The translations under genes and the position numbers were made by a program. From contig WRGS01000140.1 in NCBI GenBank assembly GCA_009787075.1, positions 1 to 6,801 on the forward strand: 6,801 nt of DNA. Reading direction: 5' to 3'. This stretch comes from Paludibacter sp. GTDB taxonomy: Bacteria > Bacteroidota > Bacteroidia > Bacteroidales > Paludibacteraceae. Positions within the stretch are counted from its first letter, which is position 1. Each line of letters begins with the position of its first letter. A model generated the notes under the pieces. That model was not told the origin of the DNA. It did no database searches and was given only the letters and a program-made list of their open reading frames with translations. Shown piece by piece: positions 6,238-6,801 of the stretch.

Positions 6238-6270
6238 CAAAGGTAAAAATTTTTTCTTGAAACAAACAAA
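6238..6270 (-). promoter_or_regulatory. Putative promoter of the lipoprotein gene
   Basis: The minus strand has a perfect -7 box, TACCTTTG (6238-6245), and a TTTG -33 box at 6267-6270 with a 21-nt spacer. The leader to the ATG at 6146 would be roughly 80-85 nt, the longest in this window. The promoter suggests the gene is transcribed separately from the TonB-domain gene upstream. Confidence 0.6.
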
Positions 6271-6299
6271 ATATTTAATCGCGTTTTTTTACCCAAAGT

Positions 6300-6801
6300 T
6301 TATATTCCAAAATTAAACGGAATAGAAAACCGCACTTTCACAGGTTTGCCAAGCCGCTCGCCTGGCGACCATTTGGGCATTTGCTTGAGTATGCGGACTG
6401 CCTCACGGTCTAAAACAGGGTCAATTTTTTGCACAACTTCAATATTTATAATGCTGCCGTCGGTATCAACCACAAAACTGCAAACAACCTGTCCCTGCAC
6501 TTTGCGGCGTTGTGCATCGGCAGGATAATTCATTGTGTTGGTAAGAAATTTCAACATCGCCTGCCGCCCGCCCGGAAACTGCGGCATCACATCTACAACA
6601 AGATAAATTTTGTCTGTTTCAAGTTCTTCTGTTTTAATCGCCTCCTGAGAGGCTTTTACCATTTGCTCTTCAATTGTTTGCTTGAGAATATTATCAAATT
6701 GCTCATCGGTTTGTTCGGAAGAATTGGAAGTTTCCGTATCTGATTCCTGCGATTGCGATATTTCGCCCACAACAGACTGATTTTGAATAACAGGATTTGT
6801 C
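6300..6801 (-). CDS. TonB C-terminal-domain protein, 5' end beyond the window
   Basis: Only the last 166 residues are visible. The frame runs open to the window edge (TNPVIQNQSV at the edge), so the GTG at 6768-6770 is an internal valine, not a start. First comes a hydrophilic linker rich in Ser, Gln, Glu and Asp, about 45 residues long. The TonB C-terminal domain begins at about residue 60. It includes VMPQFPGGRQAMLKFL (71-86) and MNYPADA (90-96), then VQGQVVCSFVVDTDGSI (101-117) and VVQKIDPVLDREAVRIL (122-138). MPKWSPGERLGKPV (141-154) and a terminal IPFNF follow. In the family this domain contacts the TonB box of outer-membrane receptors and passes on energy from ExbB/ExbD. Bacteroidota have many such proteins, including some where the domain is fused to other envelope modules, so without the N-terminus I do not assign tonB itself. 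No terminator follows the stop. Confidence 0.88.
   Translation of the reverse strand, partial: TNPVIQNQSVVGEISQSQESDTETSNSSEQTDEQFDNILKQTIEEQMVKASQEAIKTEELETDKIYLVVDVMPQFPGGRQAMLKFLTNTMNYPADAQRRKVQGQVVCSFVVDTDGSIINIEVVQKIDPVLDREAVRILKQMPKWSPGERLGKPVKVRFSIPFNFGI

Noticed and set aside
6429..6743. Plus-strand 104-residue open frame opposite the TonB domain
   Set aside because: It is antisense to a clearly conserved TonB C-terminal domain. Its composition is rich in His, Cys and Phe, as is typical of shadow frames.

Overview
The window is AT-rich DNA that most likely comes from a Bacteroidota (Bacteroidetes) chromosome. Four observations support this. Intergenic regions carry the TAnnTTTG -7 box of that phylum's housekeeping sigma factor, in two cases with TTTG exactly 20 nt upstream. 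Starts have A/T-rich leaders and no Shine-Dalgarno sequence. NusB is the long (315 aa) form. GluRS lacks the zinc-site cysteines and has a VFPLNWRDPKT-type stretch after KLSKR. All of this is pattern recognition and no database search was run.

Layout, left to right. A leftward nusB (26-973) is followed by a divergent promoter region and a rightward tRNA-Thr(CGT) at 1102-1174, which has a textbook intrinsic terminator (1188-1224). After an empty AT-rich spacer comes rightward argS (1559-3346) with a clear promoter. The 718-bp gap between argS and gltX is not empty. It holds a leftward broken lipoprotein gene (3495-3848), whose signal peptide, lipobox and -7 box are still readable but which carries three single-base frameshifts. 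Rightward gltX (4065-5576) has its own promoter, with the same geometry as that of argS. It converges, with a 22-bp gap, on a leftward lipoprotein gene (5599-6108) that resembles the PsbP/DcrB fold. The signal peptide of this gene is out of frame with its body by one base. The leftmost part of a TonB C-terminal-domain gene (6300 to the window edge) closes the window.

The intact genes are information-processing functions (transcription antitermination, charging of Arg and Glu tRNAs, one tRNA) plus a TonB-type envelope energy transducer. They look like separate transcription units sharing a neighbourhood, not one operon. I see no mobile element, CRISPR array, toxin-antitoxin pair or defence system, and no evidence for an undescribed biological system. 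The most useful non-obvious content is the decayed lipoprotein gene and the apparent frame break in the second lipoprotein. All four lesions can be read as the loss of one base, usually in a homopolymer.
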